Shown here piece by piece: positions 1 to 11,499 of a stretch of DNA of 64,000 nucleotides. The notes below the pieces were generated by a model. It did no database searches. It was not told where the DNA came from and saw only the letters and a program-made list of their open reading frames with translations. A program made the translations under genes and the position numbers. Numbering within the stretch: position 1 is the stretch's first letter; every line of letters begins with the position of its first letter. This stretch comes from Hermatobates lingyangjiaoensis (lineage: Eukaryota > Arthropoda > Insecta > Hemiptera > Hermatobatidae). Location: the NCBI GenBank assembly GCA_026182355.1, contig JAPFBL010000240.1, forward strand, positions 62,001 to 126,000, in the 5' to 3' direction.

Positions 1-75
1 GGGAAACTACAGAATCGAACAAAACCAGACAGTGCCAATGTCCTAGTAGACGATGAACTTATCAATTATAAATGA
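1..75 (+). repeat. 3' end of an interspersed retroelement, partial
   Basis: About 45 bases from position 28 (ACAGTGCCAATGTCCTAG, then GTAGACGATGAACTTATC) match the reverse complement of 46085-46135. There the unit is followed by a long A tract on its own strand, so this is probably the 3' end of a LINE or SINE. The element is cut by the window edge. I do not recognise the family. Confidence 0.5.
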
Positions 76-250
76 CAAAAAAGCCAGCGGGATATCTGAA
101 CATTAAATGATACTCGTACGACTTTTCTTCTTCTCTTCGAAGTTTTGTTCCACTGAACTCATTTTCTTCGATCACACTCATCATCTTACTGAAGCTACAG
201 GACTTGCCTGGAGACGTAAGTCCTATCTGCCAATTACTCAAACCATTGGG

Positions 251-518
251 GGACCAGGCTAGCTCCTGGCCCTCAATTTATTCACGCGGGAGGTGAATAA
301 ATCTGAGCACGTTGTCCCTCGGAGAAGGACGTTAAACCGTCGGTCCCGAGCCTGTACGATGTCAGGTACTCGTTAAAGATTCCTTCTCTAAATACATTTG
401 AGTTAGGCAAAATTTAGGACTCCCATTGTAGAATCAATCTTCATTGTGTGGTATCACAAAGGGCCAATGCTTGGCCTACGTGTGTTCCCTTGTGGGACTG
501 CCACTGCAACCTAACCTA
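251..518 (+). mobile_element. tRNA-derived SINE, type 1, internally deleted
   Basis: This is one of seven copies in the window. It starts with the tRNA-like head (CCAGGCTAGCTC) but jumps straight to CTGGCCCTC, so the stretch holding the rest of box A and box B is missing. The body matches the 21223 copy: TTATTCACGCGGGAGGTG, the GTCCCTCGGAGAAGGACG block, and the tail ending GCAACCTAACCTA. Loss of the internal promoter makes this copy dead. Confidence 0.85.
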
Positions 519-1850
519 CTCAAACTATTATTACTTTTTAGCAGATATATTACTTCATGAATCGTTGGTCATTCTAAGACTTTTTTTCTCAGTGTGATAA
601 AAGTCTGATTGGTCTATACTTGCTAATTTATTCTGATCTTTCATGTCTTGGTTTCACCAGAATAATTTCCATTCAATGTTTTTATTCTTCAGAAAAATGA
701 TCTATCATTAAACATTCATTATTTAGTTGTGCATAAAATTTTAAATTAAATAAAAAAATTCCATAATAATTTCATTGCATCTGATATCCTATGTCATTTA
801 TTGTTGATCTGTATATATGTACAACACTTACCCTATTATTCCTGAACGATGAAGATTTTCATTCGTGAATCTTCAGAATGAAAAAATGTATTCATTCATA
901 ACCATCTCAGTGGTATCTTTTAAATACGATGCACAACTTTTTCAAAGTTATTTAACTGTAGACATCATTAAACTGTTTTAATTTACCTGAAGGCAACATG
1001 AAATAACAGTCCAAGAACTTTGGTAGTGTTTAGAATTGCAATATTTTTTCCAAAAAATCTAAACTTGGCTTTCATTATCACATGTCCATATTTTTTTTGA
1101 TTTTATTATCATTTTTGTTATTTATACTAGAAGTACAAGGGTGTCAATACTCAAATTATGGCACCATGTAGCAGGATAGTGTGGTCCAAATCCTATTCCT
1201 CCATATAATCCTAATCATCCATATATCTAATCCCTATGACGTCTCTAAACGATGGGATAATTACATTACATTAGGCGTCTGACTATCAATGAAGACAGAA
1301 AACTCCCCGTACACTCTAACCTGCTAGTAAGAGCACTATTACCTCAAATTTCCTGAAAACAATCCTCCTCCGACTAATCATATCACCAAATTCACGATAG
1401 CTGACGGCTATAGACTCATAAGACAACGAAACATACTCACCATAGACAGGACAGAAACTAACATACCGACTTACCCGACAGACCTGAACAATTAAAGCAG
1501 TACAAACAGACAAGCAGGCGAAAGCCTCTGGCTTGGAACTGCCTGACCACAACGTGCATTAACGCACGGAAAATCTCGTTGGTCATTCGTCTCTAAACGT
1601 CACCTGTTCTTGTTGGCTAACATGAACACTTTTTGAATCCTTCAACAGGAATAAAGATAACAAAACAGAATAATAACAGTGAAAATAATATCCCTACAGC
1701 CCAACTAAATTCAAAAAAACTCCATATTTGTACATTTTTTGTAAAGTTCAGTGCAGATGAACTTAATTTTTTTTTTTTTAAATATTACTATAAATACCAT
1801 TATTTTAATAATTTTTGTTTTAAATATTATTAGTTAAACTTGATTTAATA
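519..1850. other. No gene recognised; AT-rich
   Basis: No coding region or known repeat is supported. Positions 1310-1640 are richer in GC. They contain TCGTTGGTCATTCG followed by CTAAACGTCACCTG, weakly like the LINE-type leader at 51140-51215 (CTCGTTGGCTAAACGCCACC). That could be a decayed LINE 5' region. The short reading frames here look fortuitous. Confidence 0.4.
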
Positions 1851-1854
1851 CATG

Positions 1855-2100
1855 TGTATAACTGGGCGATATAATAAATTGGAAGAAAGTTGTTCAGTTT
1901 GGGTTAAATTGAGCGGAAAAATCTACTGAGTGTTAGAGTTGAGTGTTTCCGGAGCGATTTCATTCGAGTCTCATTAGAGAAAGAAGGAGGGTTGAGCTCT
2001 CACCCTTCCTCAATTTATATTCTTATTAACTCCCAACCCCCCACCTCCCACTTCAACCCTCTTAATACACCTGATTCCTTTACAATAGAAAAACAAATTC
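1855..2100. promoter_or_regulatory. GC-richer non-coding island
   Basis: A repeat-poor stretch with pyrimidine-rich runs (CCCAACCCCCCACCTCCCAC) and a GAGAAAGAAGGAGGG purine block, set in AT-rich DNA. There is no ORF. It is a candidate conserved non-coding element only because its composition differs from its surroundings. Confidence 0.2.
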
Positions 2101-2239
2101 AAGAGGAAATGCCAATATCCCTTTGCCTTAATTTAAAATCAATACTTCTCTGATTTACATCTTCAATTCTCTTTGGATTTAAATGGAAATTACCTTGGAC
2201 CCATTTATGGCGGAAAAATTGCTTAAACTTTAACAGTAA

Positions 2240-5200
2240 AAAGCATTTTCTCAGATAATTTTTATATCACAAACTCTTTTCTATTATAATAAGTTTTCAT
2301 TTTCAAATTGATTTCTATTTAAAGAAGTAAATTCTCAATAAGAAATAAATTACTTTTTTTCCTTCTTCTAAATTTTATTCTCATATTTGTTTATAAGACA
2401 ACTAAAATTTAAATGACTAAAATGTCATTCTGTTTTTTTTATTTTGACCATTTTCAGTTCTATATAGATGTTACATCTAATATATAACATAGTAAACTTG
2501 TAAAATATTATTGCAGCAATATATAACACCTATACAATGGATAGTAACATTATTTGAGAGTTAAATATTCAAAAAACCTTCCCACATATGACTTAAGAAC
2601 TATAAATTTCAATGCAAAATTTTAGAAAGAAAAATAAAATATTATAATTTGATTTGTATTTTCATCAAAAATAGATGTGTTCTATAGGTTAAAATCAATG
2701 AACAAATGATTTCTTTTTATAATTTTGAAACTTTATATTCTGATGAAACAAAATTTTGCTTATTACTTTAGATAAGACATTAGTACTTCTTAAATACTAG
2801 GTCATTGAACAAAATTTAAACTTTTGGAATGAATAAAGTTAAAAAAATACAGAGAATTGAATAAAATCAATTATGCTCTTTTTTCACTTATTTATTGGTA
2901 ACGTATTTTATCTGATAAACGGTATTTGTATGATGAAGAGTAAAGTAAACATGATCAATTAGATGATAAGTTAAACTCTGACGAAAACCTTTACTTGGTC
3001 AAAACAATTTACAGTCATTGCAGTATTTCTCAAAAATTAAATTCCAAAATAATATATAATAAACTTTGGAGAAAATTATTGGCAAATATATTAATTATAT
3101 TTAATTTTGTGTAATCTAGGTCTGTTGAAATTGTTTTGCAAAAACCAAATAAGAAATTGTTGACCAAATATATATTATTGTATCTGAGTACATAAGATGA
3201 ACTAAACTATTTTCTGCCTATGATAGAATTCAATTAGTTAAGAGGTCTGAAAATACATTAGGAAATATAGGGAAAAATATATGCATGTAAATAGAGAATG
3301 TCCCAAAATTTACTATACCCCTTTTTTTTAGTTCTGAGTAAAATTCGTATAGATGATTGGCATTCAACGGCTGTAGCTTTGCAGTTTTTATCATCTCAGA
3401 AATGTTCATCTGACTGCTATTTAATACTAGTGTTGTAAAATGGCCGCTTAGTAAGATGTTGCAAGTACTTAGTCTCTAAATGCAGTTCAGTGAGTGTTGT
3501 TTGGGAAGCTTTGTGGCCGTCATACTGCTCCAATATATAGCACATTTTATACTATTCATGACATCTTGAAGATAAAAATCCGCCCTACTTATAGTAAAAT
3601 TAAGGGAGATATGCTTCAAGATGCTGGAAAAACTTGCATCTAAAGTTTCCAGAAAATGGTCAAGTAGGCAGCGCTCATATGCAAATAGCGATCAAATCTT
3701 TGAAACATAATAGCAATTTCGTTTTAACATGAGTAATACTTATTTTCATACTGGTCTATATATGTATTTTTATATTTTATTAATAAATTGCTCTTCAATT
3801 CTGTGTTTTATTTACACTGACTAGTTAAAACAATGCATACATTGGAAAATACATCAATAACGTTTAAGATCAAAATTTTGAGGATCGAAATTTCTTAGAC
3901 CAAATATTTCTATATTTTTTTTTGCCTGACAAAAAGTAATATTGTAAATATATTATTTTACCGTTCTATATATTGCTATAAATTTATTTTTGTCAGTAAA
4001 ATTAATCTTTTATTTAGTTACATAATGTTTTAATTTTTTAATTCATTTTTTCTTAGACTATTTACTTCTAATATCTGGGACCAAATATTCCGTGACAGAA
4101 TTCGCTGAACAAATTGACCTAACATACCATGTGTGATCATTGATAGAACAAATTACCATACCACTTAAATTATTTTTTTATAAATATTATAATATAACAT
4201 TTATTGCAAAAAGAAGAAATATGGACAATACATTGAATAGATCCTTCAATAAGTAATAACTTTGTAAATTTTTCTTTTCCCCTGTGTTTGTTTATTTTTG
4301 CTTATTTGCATCGTTTGTATCGTTGTTTATTGTGTTTTTTTGTTTTCTGTCTCTTAAATATTATTTTTTTCAATAAATTGTTTTTAACTTTGAAAATGCC
4401 AAACAAATTTCGGCGAAATGTCCACTTGTAATCACAAGTTATTAATTTTGGACTTAATTGTAATAACCAAATTAGTTTTGAAGAAACAGTGGTCAAGAGG
4501 ATATATGAATATATATACCCGTTTAGTTATGAAATTGTTAAATATAAAGTACTACCCAGAAATGTTAAACTATTATTTACTTTGTTCAATCGTATCAATG
4601 TAATGGGTAATTAGTCTTAATGAGAGATCAAATCAAACACTGGTGAATTCAATCAGTCAGTACATATCTGGTTGATATAATCATTATTGCACACTTTATG
4701 GCTAATTTAGTAGTGAGGGTGATTAATGGTACTACACTGTATGGCAGAATGATACACAACTATTATAGGTCTACTAATTTGAAAATGCATAGAAGTTATA
4801 TGAAACAGGTGTTTGTTTGGCTCAAGATTGATTAAAGGTAATAAGAAATCGTAATTGTAGTTTTGAATTATACATAAAGAAAAAGAAATGAATGATGAAA
4901 AGAAAAGAAAATTATTTTGAAATAAAAGATCAATTTTACTCGTACATGAAAAGGAAAGGAAGTAAAATACAAAGGTGCATATATGGCACCATTTAAAAGT
5001 TGTCTAATGCAAAGAAAATAAAAGGTCTGATTGCTTGCGCTATAGAAATTTTTTTATGGTATTCTGATGAAAAAGTTAATTCAGAGAAATAAGTAAATTT
5101 GGTTTTTATCATTCTTGAATTTTTTTTTATATTGTATGGCATGCTGTCAGGGCGTAAAGTCTGGAAACATGCGAAGTTGCAGGTAGCCTTGGAAAACTCT

Positions 5201-6900
5201 GCTAGTTTTTGTTGTAGTTTTGCCAAAACTGTTGAATAAGTGAGATGTTCAATGTTGGAATTCTGTCATCTCCTATATAAGGAAAAATCAAACACTTTTT
5301 AGCCAAATTGATATTGTTTTCATGGATATTTTTTTTTAAATGAAAATTGATATCTCAGCTGTTAATTTTTAAGTACATATAGAGCAGTACTTCAACTTTC
5401 CTTTTCGGAAAATAGCTGAAGTGCAGGAGCCAATGAGATCCGGAAAAAAGACAAACTTATTTTGTGTTTATATAATGATACGAGTATTGTAAGCTGTGCA
5501 GGCAGTTATGATGCAGTATTTACTCATGATAGGAAGGAAAAATACATTAAGTCTTCACCAGAAGGATTCTATTTTAGTGAACAGATATGTTCACAACTGT
5601 TTGACAACTTCCCAATCACTCAACATCGCCTTCCTCAGGCAGATTTACCTGATGATGAACACTAAGTGGTTGAAACTTGTTGTATAATAAAATCTTTGTC
5701 GTGAAAACTGAATTTATTTTTCTTCAATATCATGAATATGTTGAATTATGTTACTATGTTATTCTCTTTTACTTGAACTTGAGAAAGTTCAATATTAGGA
5801 CAAAAAGCCGTTTAGGAGTATATATCTATGCGACGATGTGACGCACACATAGGTAACTGTGTTTTTTGCATATGACACATAGTTTTTAATTATTGAACCA
5901 ACAGTATTATACAGATGTCAGACTGGACCAAGTATTTACGATCAACCATTTGAAAAGTGATAGCATCAAATGTCAATTGGAACATGACTGGAGTAAAAGC
6001 GACATATTTGGAAATTTTCTGTATTTTTTTCAATCATTCTCTGAGAACAAAAGACATTGTGATTAGTAATAACAAACTAATCGATTTTAGAAATATCAAC
6101 TCATGTGTTGATAGACATGGAATTGTATGCAATGGTATTTTAAATATTTGGTATGACAGCATTAATAAAATACGCAGTTGTTGATATTCATTAAACACGG
6201 AATTAATATTCTGTGCTTCTCATAAAACAAATTAATAAATTTGTATCACAATTAAGGCTTTAAGACACCCAAAGAGCATTAATTTTGAATTTCATTAAAT
6301 CCAAGGATGATATATAAAGAAAAACACATTTTTACCAAAATAGTAACTTTACAATAATGCAATATTTCCCCCCAAACAATTGGACACATCTACACGATTT
6401 GGCTTATTTTTGTGTAAAACGTAAAATTGATCCTTAAACTGTCTCGACTGCAGCGTGCCTACAAACTTTTGAATAGACAAACACCAGGCACCATCGAAAA
6501 AAAGTCAGAAAAACGACTTTGGGGACCTCAATACATATAAGCCCGTCAAAATCTCGAGATCAAACTATACTTTAGTTATAGTAAAGTAAAAATGTGGTCG
6601 TTTTTTGACTGGAAATTACAACTATATTACAACTAAAAATAATGAATTACATTGGTGTGTGGTAATGATAATGCATTACCATTATGCATATAATTGTAAA
6701 AATTCTATGGTTGTAATGCTTTCCAAAAGATTTTCCAAGGGCTTGACAAATTTCTCAAATTGAGCCAAACTTTGATTTTTTTTGTAATGAATAAAATATA
6801 TGTGGGATGAGTCAACTTCAGAGGTGGAATATCATATTTAAATTATTTTATAGATAGAGTGTGTAAATTTTTAAACAACCAGTATTTTAACACATTAGTT
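2240..6900. other. Gene-poor AT-rich stretch
   Basis: I see no supported gene. The region at 3300-3800 has more balanced composition (GGCATTCAACGGCTGTAGC, and GGTCAAGTAGGCAGCG) and could be a decayed Tc1/mariner-type element, but I could not pair terminal inverted repeats. The small ORFs at 4993-5226 and 5462-5687 have no recognisable domain. Confidence 0.4.
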
Positions 6901-6929
6901 GTGCAACATGTAGTTGTATGTGGTACTTA

Positions 6930-7440
6930 CTCATACTGGGGTAAAGGGATAATACAAAGTCTCCACACAAAAGAAGTTGTTTTATCTAAACTATGCGTTT
7001 GAAATACTTCGTGTTCATCAATAGGTAAACTTCCAATTGAGTCAACGTTCGATAGTAGTCTGTCTTTCACTGCTTTCATTGGAGGACAGTTTCAAACGCG
7101 TAGTTTAAACATAAAAATTCTTTCTGAAGTAAAATGGTTAAACAAACAGAAGTCAACACACAAATAAAGTTTTTTTCAACAACAACAACGCGTTTCGAAC
7201 ACTTTGTGTTCATCATCAGGAACACACCAATGATGTGGTGCTAAAAGGTTGGTCCAGTGAAAACAACTGGACCAGTTGTTTTGTTGTACAGACTTTTTCA
7301 TTTGTGTGTAGACTTTTGTTTGTTTTTCCATTTTACCTCAGAATGAGTAAATACGAAAAAATTACGGATTGCACAACTAATGATTTACAAAAATTTTGTT
7401 GTGTGGAGGCTTTCTATTATCCATTTACCCCAGTATCCGG
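6930..7440. mobile_element. PLE R4 fragments in inverted arrangement
   Basis: The left arm (about 6932-6980: ATACTGGGGTAAAGGGATAA, then CTCCACAC) recurs inverted at about 7385-7437. Between them are two R4 hammerhead-type motifs: a decayed one near 6995-7030 and a better one at 7186-7223. The same CTCCACAC and CGCGTTTCGAAC blocks recur near 16300, 21800, 29350 and 52520. I read it as two truncated PLE ends joined in opposite orientation. The ORF at 7235-7525 is probably a shadow of this. Confidence 0.6.
7186..7223 (-). ncRNA. Hammerhead-type ribozyme motif, R4 family
   Basis: Read on the minus strand: CUGAUGA, one extra U, stem II GAACAC / GUGUUC (6 bp, loop AAA), then GAA, then palindromic stem III ACGCGU, then U as the cleavage-site base. 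The core is intact. Stem I is not: GUUC faces GUUG, with only one pair. Probably inactive, but the core and stem II are excellent. Confidence 0.65.
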
Positions 7441-8319
7441 TATTTTACAATTTCTAACGACCAAACAAAACATTTATGCATACATTTTACACTTCTCATT
7501 GAATCATCTTTACTTCAAAGAGTAAAACTAAATATTTCTTCCTCAGTATTTGAAATAAATTTTATTTTCGTGTTTTTATCTGTAACTTTCAAGTTACATT
7601 ATGTCATAATCAATTCTCAAAAGATAATTTTATAAAACTAACACAATTTTTAGAATGTATTAAAAGTTTCTAGTAAACTGAAATTCCATAACAGTTAATC
7701 AGAGTAGACACGAGGCAAGAGATGAAGTGAAATGAAGATGGGACACTTGACCCTGTTCTCCTGTCTTATATTACCTGCCTTATCACGTGCTGCCACTGCA
7801 GTCCAGTCATCCTGTTTAGTTTGGTTATCTCATACATTTATGATTAAACAAGGTGAAACATATAATCAAGTTGAACATAGCTTTCATTTATTTTCTTAAA
7901 ATCTTCAGGCAGAACAGAAAAATGCCCATTATTTTATACTTTCATCGATAGTTTCAGAAAATATACCCAATCTTTACTTATTTCTTAAAATAGCAGGTTT
8001 CTTGAAATTTTTTTAAATAAACTCCCTAAACAAAATATGTATATAAAGGTTACCATTAAAATGACTCGGTTAGGTTGCAGTAACTATGCTAATCTCATTG
8101 GTATCGTTCCAATTTTAGTATATGTATTTGTCGTCAAAGAGAGCTCTTAAAAGGACTAAAAGAAAATAAACTAAAATCAAATCACTTTGAACGAACTAGA
8201 TTTCATTGAAATGGGAGCAACGCTTCAAAATTTTTGGTAGGTTTTCTTTTTAGTTTACTACTTTTAGAGGTGATTATTTCCTTGCTTATAGTGTCATGTG
8301 GGTTTATTGTGACACTTCT

Positions 8320-8322
<3 letters not shown>

Positions 8323-8354
<32 letters not shown>

Positions 8355-8585
8355 ATATATTTCACTAAATAACTGACCGTATTTCACTGTCATTTTCTTC
8401 TCTAGTTTTTCGAGGTTTCTGAATATCTTCTTAAGTCCTTCATCCAAACGTTGGAGAAATTTAATTGTTCACCCAAAAAACTGGTGATGAGAATGATATC
8501 AGTGAAATACGGTCAGTTATTCAATGAAATATGCTTCCAAATGAAGGACTGCTTCCAAATTTTACAATTATATATATATATAAAA
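8323..8585. mobile_element. Inverted pair of PLE amino-terminal ORF fragments with (TA)n
   Basis: (TA)n covers 8323-8352. The minus strand from 8450 to 8355 reads RNLEKLEKKMTVKYGQLFSE. The plus strand from 8463 to 8580 reads MRMISVKYGQLFNEICF, then after a frameshift NEGLLPNFTIIY, and runs into another TA tract. The motif (FN or FS, then E, then LLPxYT or LLPxFT) recurs at 32640-32840, 40068-40193, 58390-58490 and 63270-63435. I read it as the start of a PLE ORF. Confidence 0.65.
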
Positions 8586-8765
8586 TTTCAAAATCAAAGA
8601 ATAGTAACACACAGAGTAAAAAAAACACTAAATTAAATTTTTGGAAAATTCGTCTTCAGGAGAAATGAGATAGCTAGACGGATTTTCCAAAAATCTGAGT
8701 TAGTAAATGTGTTTCTTTACTCTGTGTGTTACTCTTCTTCGATTTTGAACTTGTGTATGTTCAGT
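8585..8765. mobile_element. PLE R6 inverted repeat with hammerhead-like relics
   Basis: AACACACAGAGTAAAAAA at 8609 is mirrored by TTTACTCTGTGTGTTACT near 8715. Each arm holds a CTGAAGAC-like or GACGGATTTTCC motif. In R6 the position expected to be G12 of a hammerhead reads A or C, so the relics look inactive. A related copy lies at 20790-20890. Confidence 0.5.
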
Positions 8766-8867
8766 TTATATCGTATTTCCGATTTTATAGTATATATATA
8801 ATCAACAAGAAGAAGATCCACAAAGGACAACAAATGTTTCAGTGTAAACTATAATAAGTACACAGTA

Positions 8868-9110
8868 GATACAAAAACACACTTACAGTCTCTAATTTTT
8901 GGTTTAACCGCCATCAGGAGAGAAGAGAAAGGAGACCGTCTCCAACCGTCGCTTCACAAATGCGCTTAGTGTCCCTTTATCTTCTCTCCTTATGATGGCT
9001 AAACCGAAAATTAGAGAATATAAATGTGTTTTTCTATTTAATTTGTATCTGTAGTTACACATTCTTACAGTCCCTACTTCTTGTTTTGAACTGTCATCAG
9101 AAGAGGCTCA
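8868..9110. mobile_element. PLE R2 cluster: three hammerhead-type motifs
   Basis: An inverted pair (8870-8935 on minus, 8980-9045 on plus) shares AACACACTTACAGTC and its complement. A third copy on minus lies at 9055-9110. Hammerhead cores are decayed: the first reads CUGAUGG and the second CUUAUGA. Stem III AAUU and the following GAGA remain. These belong to the R2 family, best preserved at 59821-59854. Confidence 0.6.
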
Positions 9111-9479
9111 AACTTCTGATAAAGTTTCCTTCCTTTTTTTATCCTAATGATTGTTTAAAACCAAAACCAGAAACTATAAGTTTATGTTTTTCATATATCA
9201 ATGTATCTTTGTTTATATATCTTATTGATCTCATATTGAGTCTATGGTTGAAGGCAAGAATGAACAGGTTCTTAAACGGCTATTTAAGATTTTCAAGTTA
9301 TATTTATGTAAAATCTCTCAATAATAAATTTACATATTAAATCTAATTGTCAGAGACTTAAAACTATTTAAATTCCGAAACCAAATTCAGATTGTTTTTT
9401 ATTTAAATGTTTTATAATAATTAGTTTGTAGGATTTATTCAAAAAAAAAAAAACAAGAAAGAGGTAAACTCATTAAAGG

Positions 9480-10010
9480 TTGAAGCTCTTTAGGATTATT
9501 GTGTGCTTTAGGGAAATGCAATGCAATGCGAGGTTTTTGAGTGGTAGTGTTATTCTGGATGCCTATTGGGTTGAGAGCGACAATCGGCTGATTTAAATCA
9601 GTAAACGTCCACTATCAGGAGCCGTACGCCCCCATGCCACTCCAAATGTAAATCGGAAAGGTCCCTTTTCACGAGTTTGATTCCAATAAACTCCTTTACG
9701 ATCACAACTGTTACCAGATTTTTTTTTGAAGAGAAGGGGAATAGGTTTCAAATGGAGACACGCCCCCCCGTTTTCGAAAAGGGTAAGAAGAAAACAAACT
9801 TTTTTTTTTAACAAGAACGCATTAGAATATAAAAAGGGCCAACCAATTCCGGAGTCGGTTTTCGCTTTCCTTAGAGACATATATAAGGCGAAATAGGGGT
9901 GAGACCGCTCTGCGATTTATAGCCTTCCTCCAAGTCTATTGAAATTTATTCGCAAATCCTCATTGCGAAAAACGAGTTTCAACAATATTATCCTGATCCT
10001 CATTTCAATT
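9480..10010. promoter_or_regulatory. GC-richer non-coding island
   Basis: A compact block of balanced composition in AT-rich DNA, with TTTAAATC, GATTCC, ATATAAAAAGGGCC and AGACATATATAAGG, plus homopolymer runs. The 95-residue reading frame at 9593-9880 (minus) has no recognisable domain and looks fortuitous. It is a candidate cis-regulatory element of the Msx-like locus or of an unseen neighbour. Confidence 0.25.
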
Positions 10011-10874
10011 GGATTACTTTAAAAAGGAACTCTATTATGCAGTTTCAACCAAGTGAGAAAAAGTTCTTTTTTTTTAATGCCTACCTCTTTATAAAACACC
10101 CTTTAATATAACTCATTTTCCTTTAGTCAGTATATTTTATAAATCTGATTACTAATGACACTCTAATGGCGATATAATAATGAATAACTGAAAAATTATA
10201 AATAGTCCAACATAACTGCACACAAATCAGTCCTTTTTGACAGAAAGCAAATATTCAATGTAAGTTACCTGGAAGAAATAAAAATAAAATAATTCTAGTA
10301 TCAGCTTTTCCAATTGAGATAAGAAGGTTTGTAATCTTGGTAATATAATATTCTTATATTATAAAGAACTCAAGCTAATCATGTTTAATGTGGTTCAAGA
10401 TTCAATATTTAAATATTTACAGGCAGGAAAAATCATATTCTCAAAACGATAAGGGATTAGTAAGTAAATATTTGTCATGCAAAAATGTTTAATCTTCTAT
10501 CCATTCAGCTTAAGGTAATATATTTATTATATATTTATAAGAAAAATACTTGAAAATTGTCATATTAAAATATATTTAAAAATGCATTCACTTATATAAC
10601 CAATATTTCTATATTATCCTTTACTCCTTCGTTTAAGATATTTTATATTCCTCTGAACTCAGTTTTATAACTGATAATTAACATATTTGAAAGTAATTGG
10701 AATTAATTAATCAGTTAAAAAGTGATTCAACCTGAAAAGTTTTTAGGCTAGAGTATGCGCTGTAAGAAGAGCCAATCTCCATAATGTACTTCATATTTAA
10801 ATGACAGTGATATGAAATGTATATGTGTTCATGTATATATATGATCAAACCACAACATGAAAATGGGAAAACAA

Positions 10875-10917
10875 GACCAAGATCTTTCAACTGTAACAAG
10901 CAATCTTCGTCAGAGTC
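10875..10917 (-). ncRNA. Hammerhead ribozyme, R1 family, with covarying stem II
   Basis: Minus strand: stem I GACU / GGUC (one G-U), core CUGACGA, one extra A, stem II GAUUG / CAGUU, then GAA, stem III AGAUCU, and U before the cleavage point. Compared with the 53776 copy (GACCG / CGGUU), stem II changes at two positions yet stays paired: one C-G becomes U-A and one becomes U-G. All core residues are intact. Confidence 0.75.
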
Positions 10918-10944
10918 AAAAACCCAACTGACTCTCAACCGACT

Positions 10945-11100
10945 TATGACGGTTGACCCAACTGACCGACCCAACTTCACGACTTTCAAACTAAGATGTT
11001 CCAGTTTCCTGACATTCTTACGAATAGAAGGTGGTAATTTCCAAATAAGTTGTCCAAAACACATAAACACTTCTTTTAAAAATACTTTAATGACGGGCAA
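10945..11100 (-). pseudogene. PLE ORF amino-terminal fragment
   Basis: The frame reads MCFGQLIWKLPPSIRKNVRK then LEHLSLKVVKLGRS and then runs into non-coding R1 sequence. It resembles FANLLWKLPEFHRKVIRKLE at 63435. The fragment is joined directly to the R1 terminal unit, so most of the element is missing. Confidence 0.55.
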
Positions 11101-11499
11101 CAGTTTTAATAAAACTGACAGACTAACATCAGAGGTAAAGTTTTAAAATAACTGACTATACTAATGAACAAACATAACAAACTAACATAATGAGCTTTCG
11201 ATCATCATCAGGTTGATATACATGATAGATCATTCAGGTCTGTCAACCTGATGATGATTGAAAGCTCATTATGTTAGTTTGTTATGTTTGTTCATTAGTA
11301 TAGTCAGTTATGTTAAAACTTTACCTCTGATGTTAGTCTGTCAGTTTTATTAAAACTGTTGCCCATCATTAAAGTGTTTTTAAAAAAAGTGTCTCAATGT
11401 ATTTGGACAACTTATTTGGAAATAACTACCTTCTATTCGTAAGAATGTCAGGAGACTGGAACATCTTAGTTTGAAAGTCGCGAATACCGAAGCTGCGGT

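Larger units (their letters stand above)
10841..11490. mobile_element. PLE fragments forming a large inverted repeat
   Basis: Arms of roughly 240 bp (about 10975-11212 and 11229-11488) are inverted copies at over 90% identity with a loop of about 20-30 bp. Matching blocks include CATTCTTACGAATAGAAGG on the left and its complement near 11440. Both arms carry an amino-terminal PLE ORF piece. An R1 hammerhead sits outside the left arm. A second hammerhead-like core (CUGAUGA ... GAA, stem III AGCU) lies at the inner ends but has almost no stem II. Confidence 0.7.

Noticed and set aside
3296..3800. Tc1/mariner-type element
   Set aside because: Composition and a few phrases suggested it, but no paired terminal repeats, TA duplication or DDE motif could be found.
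8066..8085. SINE tail at GGTTAGGTTGCAGT
   Set aside because: Only about 14 bases match and nothing of the body follows; too short to claim.
8460..8560. Another hammerhead family at CTGGTGATGAGAATG ... GAAATACGG
   Set aside because: The conserved blocks follow the reading frame of the PLE amino-terminal motif (KYGQLFNE), and stem I does not pair.
9593..9880. 95-codon frame on the minus strand
   Set aside because: No domain, includes frames through poly(T)/poly(A) runs, no splice or start context; treated as fortuitous in a GC-richer island.
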